Shown here: in pieces, positions 1 to 8,972 of the stretch
Numbering within the stretch: position 1 is the first letter of the stretch
Layout of the letters: every line of letters starts with the position of its first letter
DNA from: CAZWIT01 sp964533435
GTDB taxonomy: Bacteria; Patescibacteriota; Patescibacteriia; UBA1558; GWA2-36-10
Assembly: GCA_964533435.1 (NCBI GenBank)
Contig: CAZHLU010000003.1
Coordinates: 1-28,114 of the forward strand
Direction of reading: 5' to 3'
Length of the DNA stretch: 28,114 nt
Program-made: the position numbers and the translations under genes
The notes under the pieces: model-generated
The model's database searches: none
What the model was told of the DNA's origin: nothing
The model's input: the letters and a program-made list of their open reading frames with translations, nothing else

Positions 1-3000
1 TCATTAAGCTTAGCTCTAGTACTAGGCCCTACTAAACCATAACCAGTATCTTTAGTTGACTTTACAATCTGGTGCTTTAATTGGAATCTCTGTACAGCCT
101 GTTTAGTAAGTGTGCCGTAGATACCAGTTACTCTTCCTTCTGGATATACTTCTTTGTCTTGAGCAAGGATAGTTTGTAATTGTCTAACATCTGCACCGGT
201 TGAACCTAATTTAAGAATACGGTTAAATACTTTCTTTGTGATATTACTAACGGCCACTGGACTGGTCATATCTGGACCTGTTGCATATTGAGCCAAACTA
301 TCAACTTCTACTATGGAATTCCAAGAGTAACCTAAAGCTTTAAACACTTCGGCAGTAGGTATATACCTCTTCGTACCATTTTCTAGTAAATAGACTTTAG
401 GATTATTTTTTTCTTTTACCAAATTTGATAAATATGTTAAAGGCTCGCCAATAGGATATTGAGCAAGAGTAGGATATGTCACGATATCTGACCACTTGAA
501 GTTATGACTTAAGAATACTTTTTCATTAGGAATTGGCCTCCTAATACCATTTTCTAGAAGATAGACAGTTGCTTTGTTGTTTTCTTTAACTAGAACACTA
601 CTTACTGTGGCTAGTAGTGTAAGATCTATGCGATTATTTAGTAAAGCATTAAAAGTTAATTTAAGATCATTACTAGCATCTTTGTTTAAATCCACTAAGA
701 TAGATTGATTTGGTGTAAGAGTAAAAATTGAATTATTAAGCTGTATTTTTACTTTAGAATTAGGTATATCTAAATCAATAATCTTTAAATTATTAAGATT
801 AAAATTAGCTTGAGAATTAATATACATTAAGAGATTAAGACCACTGGCATCTACCACTAGATTATCCTTGGTTTCATTCATTGGAATATATACATCCTGT
901 TTACCTAAGCCTTGCGAAGGTATTGTTTGAACCTGATTTCCTCCTCGAGAAGATGCTGGAGTAGGAGTAACCGTAGCTGCAGCAAATAAAGCAAAAGTGG
1001 TAAAATGAGTAGTAGTACAAGAAATGGTATTAGTATTTGTATTTACTGTACAAGTATTTAAAGCTTCCCAGGCAGTGCCATTCCAAAAGTATATTAGCAA
1101 TGAGCTTTCGTCCATACCACTGATTTCCCCATCGGTATAACTAATGCTAAGGGTTAAGGGTTGATCAAATGTTGTAAGTGGAGTACTGACGTCAATAAAG
1201 GCAGAAAGATCATAAGTATGCTCACCGATGACATCTAGATTACTTGGTGTACCAAGGCTAGCTATTAGGGTTGTAGTATTTAGCTGATTAGCCTGAAATT
1301 CAACATCAGATTCCCCGTCTTCATCAAAGCCAGCTGGAATGTCTAAGGTCATATTAGCAGTACCAGTATCAAACGTGATAATAGCGCCTGTTGAAGTAGA
1401 AACCGTATCTGAGACAGTATCAATCACTGGGGCATCGCCTTCGCAACCAGTGGTAGTAAATTCATTGTCTGCACCTGTGGCTAGATTTGAAGCTGCATCA
1501 CGTGAACGAACTCTAAAATGGTATGTAGAACAAGCAATGAGGCTTGATAGGTTAACAGTGTGAGAAGTAACTCGAGGAGAAGTATTGGCTTCAGTAGTAG
1601 AAGTAGCATAGCTAGTAGAAAAGCCATAATCTACTATACTAGAGGCTGCTTCACTGGTAGTCCAATTAATACTAGCTGTAGTGTCAGCTGGGGTGGCAAG
1701 TACTGAAGTGATGGTGGGTGAGCTAGTATCAATCACTAGGGCTTTATTAGCTGCTAAATTACTAGCCGGCACCATATTAACCATAGTATTATTCATTTCA
1801 TCATTGATAGTGCCTAATACAGAAGAAACTGTTAAATCAGCGCTAGTATCTCCTGTTTGCACGGTATAATTACACGTGGCAGTACTAGCAGCTGTTGCTA
1901 GACTAAAAGTACAAGTCCTGTCATTATCGCCAGTTTCTAAAGTCACGGTCACATTGCCGCTAGTAGTTACTGGCTCAGAAAATGTTAAATCAATATCAAT
2001 GACTTCACCAGTAGTATACGAACCATTTGCCTTGTCCGAAGAAACGCTTAAGATAGTCGGAGCCGTCACGTCAGTAGTAATAGCTTTATCAAAGTGAACT
2101 GCCCAATTATACAAAGTATTGCCGTACAAAGATGGATATGGATCAGTATCACGTAAATTACCAGCTGCCGCACCCACATTTTGTGCGCCAGCATCAGTAC
2201 CAGGTACACCAGTGTAAGCATAACGTAAACGTTGATTGGTGCCAGTTGGAGTATTGGAAAGAGTAATTTTTACTGTATCAGCATCTAAAATCTCTACTGA
2301 ACTAATGGTAGCCGAAGCTGTTGAATCATAATATTCAAAACCATAATTATTATGCGCAACCACTAAGGTAGTATCAAATGCAAGCACCCCTGCCGGCACA
2401 TGAAAATTAGCATAAATTATATTAGCACTACGCACTACACTATCCGGAGTCAATGGACGCCAAGCTTCATGATCAATACTTACTTTTTTTATAACTTTAC
2501 CATAATATTCACCTAGCCAACGCGAGCTAGCCCCCGTAAGGTGATGGCGATCAGAATAATTAAAAAAATATTTTGGCGTAACTAAAAATATTTTACCAGG
2601 GTTATCTTCAGCTGCTTGTAATTGATAAATAGGAATCTCTGAAGTAGCATCGTTAGCATAAGAAGACATAAACGAACTCATCTGACACAAAAATAATGGA
2701 ATAGTTCCAGTCTGACCAGTAATAGCCTTGGCATCAGTCTCATAATCAGATTGCCATTCCTCTAAATAGCCCTGATAAGTGGGCCCACTGACTCCATTAT
2801 AATTATCAGTTTCACCATGAATAGTAGTAACACCAATCACCCGCGAAGTTCTACCTAGCCCTTCGGCAGCTGTCTTAGCATTAGTAACTTGCGTCATGCC
2901 GGTACTATATGGTGCTGTACCTTTTTTTAGTTGCGAATATGTATACCCACTAACACCATGTAGAGATACAGCTACATCAAAATCATGGCCAACATCGTTA

Positions 3001-5696
3001 GCAGTAATAGTATTAGCCATAGAACTACTAATAGTTTCTACTGAAGATTCAACTAATGGAATAAAACTAGCTGCTGTACCTAAACCACCGGCACCGCCAG
3101 CTAACATTAAATTATTATAAGGTTGGGTGGTACTTAGAGCTGGAGTTGAATTTACCCCCACGGACAAACTCTGGCCAGTGGAAAGAATTTGGTTAACATA
3201 ATCAACTTCGTTAACCTGAGTAGAAGCAGCGCTCAAAACGGCAACGCCAGTAGTTGGACTAGCATTAGCAACTGGTGTTACTTCAAATTTTAAATATTTA
3301 TTTAAATCCGAAGAAGTAATTGTATAATTAATACTAGTTGCACCATCAATAGCTGCATAACTACCTCCGGCTGTATCAGCTCTTAACCACCTATACAAAG
3401 AAGTTGCTTCACTATCTCCATTAACATCATTAAAAGTATAAGTACCAGTAACCAATTCATCTAACGAAGCCGTGCCCGTAATAGTTACCGAACTAGCTGT
3501 CGGTGCCGTTGGTGTAGCTGAAACTGGTCTAGCTGTAGTTGTAGCTGAAGGTGAACTAGTACCATTAACATTCACTGCTGAAACCCGAAAATTGTAGGAA
3601 TAACCATTACTTAAACCTGTCACTGTAGCCGAAGTTAAGGCTGATTCGCCATCATTAAAAGTAGACCAAGATCCAGTAGTACTAAGCTTATATTGGATAA
3701 TATAATCCGTAATAGCTGCACCATTATCACCGCCCGAATCCCAAGTCAAAGCAACCTGACCAGAACCCGGAGTAGCTACCAATGAAGTTGGAGGAAATGG
3801 ACCAGTGACTGGTTCAATAATAACAACATTGTCATAACTTACTGTACCACCGGACTGATAACCGCCTATCCAAAAACCTTTATTAGTGAACGTGCCTTGA
3901 TTATAGGTAGCACTAGGCGTACCAGAACCATCAACATAAACCTCAGCACCGCCAGCCTGTAAAGCAACTAATTTAAAAGTAATTGGTACACCATTAGTAC
4001 AAGAAGTTAGACCGCTTAGAGTGGCTGGCGAACCAGCCTGATTAGAGCCTCCGGACCAATAATAAAGTTCCCAGTTTGTCGTATTAGAAAGAAAAATATA
4101 AGAAGCTGAATCTGGAGTAGTAAAATTCATATCACCATAACCCAGAGCTACTGGACCAACGCCATTACCACAATTATCTCGAGTAATAGTCACTTCCATA
4201 CTCACATCACCATTAGTGCGGTCAAAAGTAGCCACTGTGCTAACTCCATCCTGACTAGACCAACCCCCAGCTGAAGGCGTGATATTTAAAGAATCGTTTT
4301 GTTGAACTCTACCACTAGTACCCCCTAAACCGGTAGCATCCGCTTCTGTCCATTTGTCGGAATCTATAGTTGTACCAGTAAAATCATCAATTAAAGCAGC
4401 ATTTACTGCCGTATTAGTTGCAATATTAGAAGCTACACCAACACCGACCGAATTTTTTGCTGATACCTTAAAATTGTAACTACTACCATCGATTAATCCA
4501 GTAACTATTGCTGTAGTGGCATTAGAAACATCATCAACAAAAGTGGTCCAAGTCAACGGCTCTGTAGCTAATTTATATTGCACAATATAATCAGTAATAG
4601 CAGCACCGCCATTACTCAAAGGTGCTACCCAAGACAAAGTCATCTGACCATTACCACTAGGACTAGCCGTCAAACTCCTTGGTGCCGAAGGTACACTCAA
4701 AGCAGGTGTAGCCGAAACAGTATCAGAAGGAACACTAGTACCAACTATATTTTTAGCTGAAACCCGAAAATCATAATTTAAATCATTTGTTAAGCCAGTC
4801 ACAGTCGCCGTAGTATTGGTGGATACACCATCAGCAAAAACGGCCCAAGTATCTGGTGATGAATGAAGTTGATATTCCACCACATAGTCGGTAATAGCCG
4901 CACCGCCATTATTAGCTGGAGCGGTCCAAGTCAAAGTGATCTGCGTGCTAGCCGAAGCTGCTTCTAAACTAGTAGGCGCATCAGGTGCCACAGCCGCATT
5001 AGGCCCTGAAATAATAAAATTATCTACTAAAGTAGCCGTTCCCGAATGACCAGATAAAAAGAAACCTTTATTACTAAAAGTCCCACCCGTCAAAGTAGCA
5101 GCCGCCGTGCCACTGCCATTAATATACAAAGCCGCACCGCTACTTGGGTCAATTGTTATTTTAATATGAAAAGGCACACCAGCCGTACAAGTAAAAGCTG
5201 TAGTGATATTTTCAGCGTTAGAATTAGAGTTTTGTCGAGAAAAATAAATAGTACGATTCACTATATACATAGTATAAGACTGGCCCCCGCCCGTAAGCAC
5301 ACCCGGATCACCATAACCAATACCAGGAATGCCATTGGCTGAACAAGTTATATCAGCTTCCATTTCTAAACTTCCTAAAGTCCTGTCATAAGTGTTTACT
5401 GTCCTGACATAATTAGACCCCCAAGCAGATGAACCTGTCATACTCAAAGTACCGTTCTGTTGTATATTACCAGAAGTCCCGCCAGCACCAGCAGCGTCAA
5501 CTTCAACCCAGTTATCTGTATTAATAGTAGTTCCAGTAAAATCATCTGAAAGCAAAGTAGTAGCTTGAACCGGCTTAATTGTAAAGACAAAGCTCTGCAA
5601 AATTAAGGTAGTAACTAAAAACACAAAAAAACTTACTTTAAAATGCCTTAAAAAATTGCTTATTTTGTAGGCATTAGTCTTTAGAAGATTACGCAT
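1..5696 (-). CDS. Giant secreted multidomain protein with SGNH esterase domain (3' end outside window)
   Basis: The frame stays open from the ATG at 5696 to the window edge (1,898 full codons); I checked it at ten spots. Residues 1-45 are a signal peptide ending PVQA. Two similar modules opening with DDFTGTTI (about 48-230 and 432-628) look like jelly-roll sugar-binding domains. Fibronectin type III domains lie at about 237-330, 333-425 and 632-722, and an Ig-like stretch at 727-820. Residues 825-1075 look like an SGNH / sialate O-acetylesterase domain: GQSLSVG near 840, HGETD near 960 and DRHHLTG near 1050. A Big/cadherin-like domain starts near 1209, a purple-acid-phosphatase-type FN3 near 1320, and a DESSLLIYFWNG-containing domain near 1518. 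Two short repeats (VYLLENG...IP) start near 1710 and 1765. A peptidoglycan-binding-like domain begins near 1829 and is nearly complete, so the stop probably lies just outside. Likely a surface-attached, glycan-modifying adhesin; the substrate is unknown. Confidence 0.88.
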   Translation of the reverse strand, partial: MRNLLKTNAYKISNFLRHFKVSFFVFLVTTLILQSFVFTIKPVQATTLLSDDFTGTTINTDNWVEVDAAGAGGTSGNIQQNGTLSMTGSSAWGSNYVRTVNTYDRTLGSLEMEADITCSANGIPGIGYGDPGVLTGGGQSYTMYIVNRTIYFSRQNSNSNAENITTAFTCTAGVPFHIKITIDPSSGAALYINGSGTAAATLTGGTFSNKGFFLSGHSGTATLVDNFIISGPNAAVAPDAPTSLEAASASTQITLTWTAPANNGGAAITDYVVEYQLHSSPDTWAVFADGVSTNTTATVTGLTNDLNYDFRVSAKNIVGTSVPSDTVSATPALSVPSAPRSLTASPSGNGQMTLSWVAPLSNGGAAITDYIVQYKLATEPLTWTTFVDDVSNATTAIVTGLIDGSSYNFKVSAKNSVGVGVASNIATNTAVNAALIDDFTGTTIDSDKWTEADATGLGGTSGRVQQNDSLNITPSAGGWSSQDGVSTVATFDRTNGDVSMEVTITRDNCGNGVGPVALGYGDMNFTTPDSASYIFLSNTTNWELYYWSGGSNQAGSPATLSGLTSCTNGVPITFKLVALQAGGAEVYVDGSGTPSATYNQGTFTNKGFWIGGYQSGGTVSYDNVVIIEPVTGPFPPTSLVATPGSGQVALTWDSGGDNGAAITDYIIQYKLSTTGSWSTFNDGESALTSATVTGLSNGYSYNFRVSAVNVNGTSSPSATTTARPVSATPTAPTASSVTITGTASLDELVTGTYTFNDVNGDSEATSLYRWLRADTAGGSYAAIDGATSINYTITSSDLNKYLKFEVTPVANASPTTGVAVLSAASTQVNEVDYVNQILSTGQSLSVGVNSTPALSTTQPYNNLMLAGGAGGLGTAASFIPLVESSVETISSSMANTITANDVGHDFDVAVSLHGVSGYTYSQLKKGTAPYSTGMTQVTNAKTAAEGLGRTSRVIGVTTIHGETDNYNGVSGPTYQGYLEEWQSDYETDAKAITGQTGTIPLFLCQMSSFMSSYANDATSEIPIYQLQAAEDNPGKIFLVTPKYFFNYSDRHHLTGASSRWLGEYYGKVIKKVSIDHEAWRPLTPDSVVRSANIIYANFHVPAGVLAFDTTLVVAHNNYGFEYYDSTASATISSVEILDADTVKITLSNTPTGTNQRLRYAYTGVPGTDAGAQNVGAAAGNLRDTDPYPSLYGNTLYNWAVHFDKAITTDVTAPTILSVSSDKANGSYTTGEVIDIDLTFSEPVTTSGNVTVTLETGDNDRTCTFSLATAASTATCNYTVQTGDTSADLTVSSVLGTINDEMNNTMVNMVPASNLAANKALVIDTSSPTITSVLATPADTTASINWTTSEAASSIVDYGFSTSYATSTTEANTSPRVTSHTVNLSSLIACSTYHFRVRSRDAASNLATGADNEFTTTGCEGDAPVIDTVSDTVSTSTGAIITFDTGTANMTLDIPAGFDEDGESDVEFQANQLNTTTLIASLGTPSNLDVIGEHTYDLSAFIDVSTPLTTFDQPLTLSISYTDGEISGMDESSLLIYFWNGTAWEALNTCTVNTNTNTISCTTTHFTTFALFAAATVTPTPASSRGGNQVQTIPSQGLGKQDVYIPMNETKDNLVVDASGLNLLMYINSQANFNLNNLKIIDLDIPNSKVKIQLNNSIFTLTPNQSILVDLNKDASNDLKLTFNALLNNRIDLTLLATVSSVLVKENNKATVYLLENGIRRPIPNEKVFLSHNFKWSDIVTYPTLAQYPIGEPLTYLSNLVKEKNNPKVYLLENGTKRYIPTAEVFKALGYSWNSIVEVDSLAQYATGPDMTSPVAVSNITKKVFNRILKLGSTGADVRQLQTILAQDKEVYPEGRVTGIYGTLTKQAVQRFQLKHQIVKSTKDTGYGLVGPSTRAKLN

Positions 5697-5710
5697 AAAT
5701 TTTGATAAAT

Positions 5711-5740
5711 AAAAAACCCAAATTAAAAAATATTGGGCTT
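5711..5740 (-). terminator. Terminator-like hairpin just upstream of the giant protein start
   Basis: On the minus strand AAGCCCAA pairs with TTGGGTTT (one G-T pair) around an AT-rich loop, followed by a T run. It ends about 15 nt before the ATG at 5696, which leaves no room for a full promoter after it. It is either the terminator of the PAS gene or a leader attenuator for the giant protein. The stem is short, so confidence is moderate. Confidence 0.45.
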
Positions 5741-5774
5741 CTTTGAACCTCTGTATCAAATTTTAACTACCTAT

Positions 5775-5783
5775 ATTTTAACA
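5775..5783 (-). promoter_or_regulatory. Possible extended -10 promoter for the giant secreted protein
   Basis: Minus strand reads TGTTAAAAT, an extended -10 element. No good -35 is seen at the usual distance. It would give a leader of about 70 nt containing the hairpin at 5711-5740. Weak evidence in AT-rich DNA. Confidence 0.25.
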
Positions 5784-5818
5784 CAAAAGCTCAATAATGA
5801 GAAGAGTTTAAATTTAAT

Positions 5819-6646
5819 TTATTTTTTAAGCCACCCTAAAACACGATAGCCAATAAATTTACCGTCTTGGCTGATATTTGGTGTAAAAAATAAATCTGTA
5901 TATGTGGTTTTACCATTTAAATCTAGACCAACATAATCTAAGATCCGATATGGTTCTTCTCTTGATGAAAAATAAAGAAATCTTTTTTCTGCTTCCTCTT
6001 TTTTATCTTCTGGTACAAAATCTAAATAACTTCTACCCAAAGCTACTTGAGGACTTATGCCAAACAAACTTTCTATTGACTGACTAATATATCTAGCCAA
6101 ACCATTTTTATCAATATCAAAATAAAAATCACAGGCATTTTCCATAAACTTATTTTGATTTTTATTTTCTAGACTATAATCTAAATTATTTTTGACACTT
6201 GCTGACACTAATAAACAAGTCTCGTTTTCAGTAGGCTTATACAGCTGCAAAAATACACTAACAGCTAGTTTTTTACCAGCTTTAGTTTTATTAAAACTCT
6301 CTAATTGAATATAATGGTCTTCAGCTAAAATAGATTGTGGTGGCATTAATCTAGTAGCAATATCTTGGGAAACATCTGTATCAATTTCAGTAAAATGCAT
6401 CCCAATCAATTCATCGTGACTATAGCCCAAAATACGACTAGCCGCCTCATCAGCATTAGTGATAATACCCAATTCATTAAAAACTAAAATATAACAACAA
6501 TCATCACTTGTTTTTTTTATCTGCCCAATTTTATTAATTTTACCGCACTTTTTACACTTTATCTCTAGACTAGCCTGTAAAAAAATACCTTTTAATAAAA
6601 GTCGACCACATTCACATCTTTGCTCTAACAATAATACATTACTCAT
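5819..6646 (-). CDS. Com-like zinc ribbon with two PAS domains, no output domain
   Basis: This 275-residue cytoplasmic protein starts with a zinc-ribbon-like segment (C11, C13, C31, C34; RCECG ... KCKKCG), closest in pattern to the phage Mu Com family. A first PAS domain spans about 45-150 (GIITNADEAASRILGYS is typical PAS sensor sequence) and a second about 165-272 (LFGISPQ, LGRSYLDFVPED). No kinase, GGDEF, HTH or other effector domain follows, so any output must go through the zinc ribbon (nucleic acid or protein binding) or a partner. It has its own promoter and lies after a strong terminator, so it is probably monocistronic. PAS assignment is firm by pattern; the Com relationship is less certain and the role is unknown. 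Confidence 0.8.
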   Translation of the reverse strand: MSNVLLLEQRCECGRLLLKGIFLQASLEIKCKKCGKINKIGQIKKTSDDCCYILVFNELGIITNADEAASRILGYSHDELIGMHFTEIDTDVSQDIATRLMPPQSILAEDHYIQLESFNKTKAGKKLAVSVFLQLYKPTENETCLLVSASVKNNLDYSLENKNQNKFMENACDFYFDIDKNGLARYISQSIESLFGISPQVALGRSYLDFVPEDKKEEAEKRFLYFSSREEPYRILDYVGLDLNGKTTYTDLFFTPNISQDGKFIGYRVLGWLKK

Positions 6647-6669
6647 ATAAATTTAATCAATTTACTGTA

Positions 6670-6699
6670 CTTATAATAAAATTAACGATTTTTGTACAA
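6670..6699 (-). promoter_or_regulatory. Promoter for the zinc-ribbon/PAS gene
   Basis: Minus strand: -35 TTGTAC (6699-6694), 18-nt spacer, -10 TATAAG (6675-6670). The predicted start is about 20 nt before the ATG at 6646. The -35 overlaps the T tract of the preceding terminator and forms an 8-bp palindrome, TTGTACAA. Confidence 0.5.
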
Positions 6700-6732
6700 A
6701 AAAATTTGGATTAGACGATATCTAATCCAAAT
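6698..6732 (-). terminator. Strong intrinsic terminator overlapping the mltG stop codon
   Basis: A perfect 12-bp stem (6704-6715 with 6721-6732, ATTTGGATTAGA and its complement), 5-nt loop, followed on the minus strand by a run of seven T. The mltG stop codon (6724-6722) is inside the 5' arm, so the last codons of the gene double as terminator stem. Confidence 0.85.
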
Positions 6733-7723
6733 ATTTAGCCTTATTAGCTAAATGCTCTTCATAAGTTTTAGCATAATAAACCTTACCTTCTTTATCTGTT
6801 AAAAAATAATAATAATCGTTAGCCGTTGGGTACAAAACTGCTTCAATGCTACTAATACCAGGACTAGAAATAGGCCCTGGAGGAAGGCCTGGATTTTTAT
6901 AAGTGTTATAAGGTGAATTAATTTCTAGATCTTCATAAGTAGGTTGGGCTAAACCCTTGCCAGTGACAAAATTGACAGTAGCGTCCGATTGCAAAGCCAT
7001 ATTAATCTTTAAACGCTTTAAAAAAATATCGGCAATCATTTTTTTGTCTTTATCATTGGGTACTTCGCGTTCAATAATAGAAGCCAGTGTCACTACTTCA
7101 AAAATAGTCTGATTTTGAGTAGCAATTTCTGCTCTTAATTTATCATTTAATTTACGATCAAAATTAGATAAAGTTTTACGAATAAAATCTTCAACTGTAG
7201 TATATTTATCAACAAAATAAGTATCTGGGAAAATATAGCCTTCTAAAGTAGCAATACGCGGAGCGTCATTTAAAAAAGAAAATTCTGTCTGCCAATCCCC
7301 TTTATCACCACTGATTAATAAAAATTTATCCGCATCAAAGCCTTTATTTTTTAAAATTTCAGCAACTCCATTGCGATCCAAGCCCTCGGGCAATAAAACT
7401 GAACGTTGACTATTTAGTGGTAATTTAGTAATCGTATTACTTAAACGATAAATACTAATACCCTTTGGTAGATCATAAACTCCGGCTACTACTTTATTTT
7501 CTTGTTGCTTTAGCCACAGCCAAGTTTCAAAAACAAATTTATTCTTGATAATACCTTTATCAAATAAACTAGCACTTATTTGATTGACTCCCTGACCAGC
7601 TTCAATAGCAAAACTCTGGTCTTTACTTGATGTATTATTAGAAAATAAATTATAAGCAAACCAAAAGGCAAAAACTAAGGCTCCTAAAAAAATAAGTGAT
7701 AATATCTTCTTAAAAATATTCAT
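6722..7723 (-). CDS. mltG: Endolytic murein transglycosylase MltG (YceG-like)
   Basis: MltG cleaves nascent peptidoglycan strands in the outer face of the cytoplasmic membrane and is thought to release them from synthesis. The 333-residue protein has one N-terminal membrane anchor (about 7-28) and an extracytoplasmic YceG domain. The family motif ASIIERE carries the expected catalytic glutamate (E218), followed by IFLKRL, LQSDATV, SPYNTY and GLPPGPI, all typical of the family. Length is normal. It begins 1 nt after the uppP stop, so the two are co-transcribed, linking glycan strand termination with lipid-carrier recycling. Transcription ends at the hairpin overlapping its stop codon. Confidence 0.95.
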   Translation of the reverse strand: MNIFKKILSLIFLGALVFAFWFAYNLFSNNTSSKDQSFAIEAGQGVNQISASLFDKGIIKNKFVFETWLWLKQQENKVVAGVYDLPKGISIYRLSNTITKLPLNSQRSVLLPEGLDRNGVAEILKNKGFDADKFLLISGDKGDWQTEFSFLNDAPRIATLEGYIFPDTYFVDKYTTVEDFIRKTLSNFDRKLNDKLRAEIATQNQTIFEVVTLASIIEREVPNDKDKKMIADIFLKRLKINMALQSDATVNFVTGKGLAQPTYEDLEINSPYNTYKNPGLPPGPISSPGISSIEAVLYPTANDYYYFLTDKEGKVYYAKTYEEHLANKAKYLD

Positions 7724-7724
7724 A

Positions 7725-8480
7725 TTAATTTAAAACTAAAATTACTAAACCTAATACTAAAGTGTAAAAACAAAACTGATAAAATTTATTATTTTGTACG
7801 ATTTTCTTAAGTAAATTTAAGGCCAATAAACCAACTATAATCGTAGTAAAAAATCCTAATAAATAAACCGGCTGCCAAGCCAAATCTTTGACTGACAAAA
7901 TAAAAGAAGCAATAATAGCTGGAATCGCCAGTATAAAAACATAATCAAAAGCCGCTTGGCGCTTTAAACCATAAAGTAAAGCCACAGACAAACTTAAACC
8001 ACTGCGCGAAACACCAGGCAAAACGGCTAAACCCTGGACTATGCCTATTAAAATAGCAATTTTATAACTAAATTCTCTTTTTTCTTTAGACCAAAAACTA
8101 AGCCCCACAAATAAACTAGTCACCAAAAATCCATAGGCAGCCATTTCTAAAGTACGCAAATTTTCTATAAAAGGATAAATACTCAAACCAATGATACCCG
8201 TAAGTAAAGTGCTTATCAAAAAATACTGCCACCACTTTTTCCTGTCTTGTGGCCAAGCGCTTGGTTTTTTAAAAAAATCTTTTATAAAACTTTTAAGTTG
8301 CTCCCTGAAAAAAATAATAATTACTAACAAGCTACCTAAATGTAAAAAAATATCAAAAGCAATATTGACTTGCACGGCCATTATTTTTTCTAGCAAAACT
8401 AAATGCCCATCACTAGAAATTGGCAACCATTCAGTAATACCCTGACTAATGCCCAAAATTATACTCTGCCACCAATTCAT
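7725..8480 (-). CDS. uppP: Undecaprenyl-diphosphatase (UppP/BacA)
   Basis: This integral membrane enzyme dephosphorylates undecaprenyl diphosphate to recycle the lipid carrier for peptidoglycan. At 251 residues it is close to the usual length. Both signature regions are present: EWLPISSDGHL (E17, H26) near the N-terminus and LPGVSRSG (R159) in the second half; the usual SSTGH has D in place of T. About seven or eight hydrophobic segments are visible. It is the first gene of the uppP-mltG operon and starts about 20-30 nt downstream of a divergent promoter region. Confidence 0.95.
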   Translation of the reverse strand: MNWWQSIILGISQGITEWLPISSDGHLVLLEKIMAVQVNIAFDIFLHLGSLLVIIIFFREQLKSFIKDFFKKPSAWPQDRKKWWQYFLISTLLTGIIGLSIYPFIENLRTLEMAAYGFLVTSLFVGLSFWSKEKREFSYKIAILIGIVQGLAVLPGVSRSGLSLSVALLYGLKRQAAFDYVFILAIPAIIASFILSVKDLAWQPVYLLGFFTTIIVGLLALNLLKKIVQNNKFYQFCFYTLVLGLVILVLN

Positions 8481-8498
8481 TGTATTTTAGTAATTATT

Positions 8499-8507
8499 TG
8501 TTATAAT
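8499..8507 (+). promoter_or_regulatory. Extended -10 promoter for the DUF212 gene
   Basis: TGTTATAAT is a perfect extended -10 on the plus strand; TTGTAT at 8480-8485 is a weak -35 with 16-nt spacing. Predicted start near 8514, about 18 nt before the ATG. Another TATAAT at 8516-8521 would give a nearly leaderless mRNA. Confidence 0.5.
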
Positions 8508-8508
8508 G

Positions 8509-8519
8509 ATTATATTATA
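8509..8519 (-). promoter_or_regulatory. Divergent promoter -10 region for uppP-mltG
   Basis: The minus strand carries two overlapping TATAAT hexamers (8519-8514 and 8514-8509), placing the start about 20-30 nt before the uppP ATG at 8480. They overlap the plus-strand promoter, so the two directions may compete. No clear -35 is seen. Confidence 0.4.
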
Positions 8520-8531
8520 ATAAAAAACCTT

Positions 8532-8972
8532 ATGTATCAACTATTTCTTATCCCCCTTATAGTAATGATTTTAAACCAATTAATCAAGGTTGTCATTGAA
8601 ATGTTTCAAGGCAAATTTACTTGGTTTTCAATACTTAGTTACGGCGGTATGCCCTCTTCTCACGCTGCGGTTGTCACTTCACTAGTTTACCTAATGGCTT
8701 ACTTTGAAGGATTTGATTCTTCCAGTTTTGCTATAGCCTTAATCTTAGCCTTGCTTACTATTCGTGATGCCACTGGCATCCGTTGGCAAATTGGTAAAAA
8801 TAGTAAATTAATAAACCAATTGATCAAAGAGTTACCTGACGAAAAAGAATATCATTACCCAGTTTTAGAAGAACGTTTTGGTCACAAAAATAGCGAAGTG
8901 CTAGTTGGTATTTTATTAGGTTTAGTAACTACTTTTTTATTAATCAATATCTGGTCCCAATTTATATTTTAA
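8532..8972 (+). CDS. Divergent PAP2-family membrane protein (DUF212/YuiD-like)
   Basis: A 146-residue membrane protein with the DUF212 hallmarks: GGMPSSHAA in the first half, and RDATGIRWQIGK after the third hydrophobic segment (compare the family's DAxGVR pattern). The family is related to PAP2 phosphatases, and its substrate is generally uncharacterised. I chose the ATG at 8532, which follows a promoter by about 18 nt and begins with a hydrophobic segment. The frame is open back to 8403, but that start would lie inside uppP antisense and add 43 unlikely residues. It is the only plus-strand gene seen. It is divergent from uppP, and its stop overlaps the convergent gpmI stop by 4 nt. Confidence 0.88.
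   Translation: MYQLFLIPLIVMILNQLIKVVIEMFQGKFTWFSILSYGGMPSSHAAVVTSLVYLMAYFEGFDSSSFAIALILALLTIRDATGIRWQIGKNSKLINQLIKELPDEKEYHYPVLEERFGHKNSEVLVGILLGLVTTFLLINIWSQFIF

Noticed and set aside
1339..4760. Several short plus-strand ORFs across the first 5 kb
   Set aside because: They are antisense to the open minus-strand frame, whose translation gives recognisable domains throughout.
8403..8531. Longer start for the DUF212 gene at 8403
   Set aside because: It would overlap uppP antisense and lie upstream of the promoter; the 43 extra residues do not resemble the family N-terminus.
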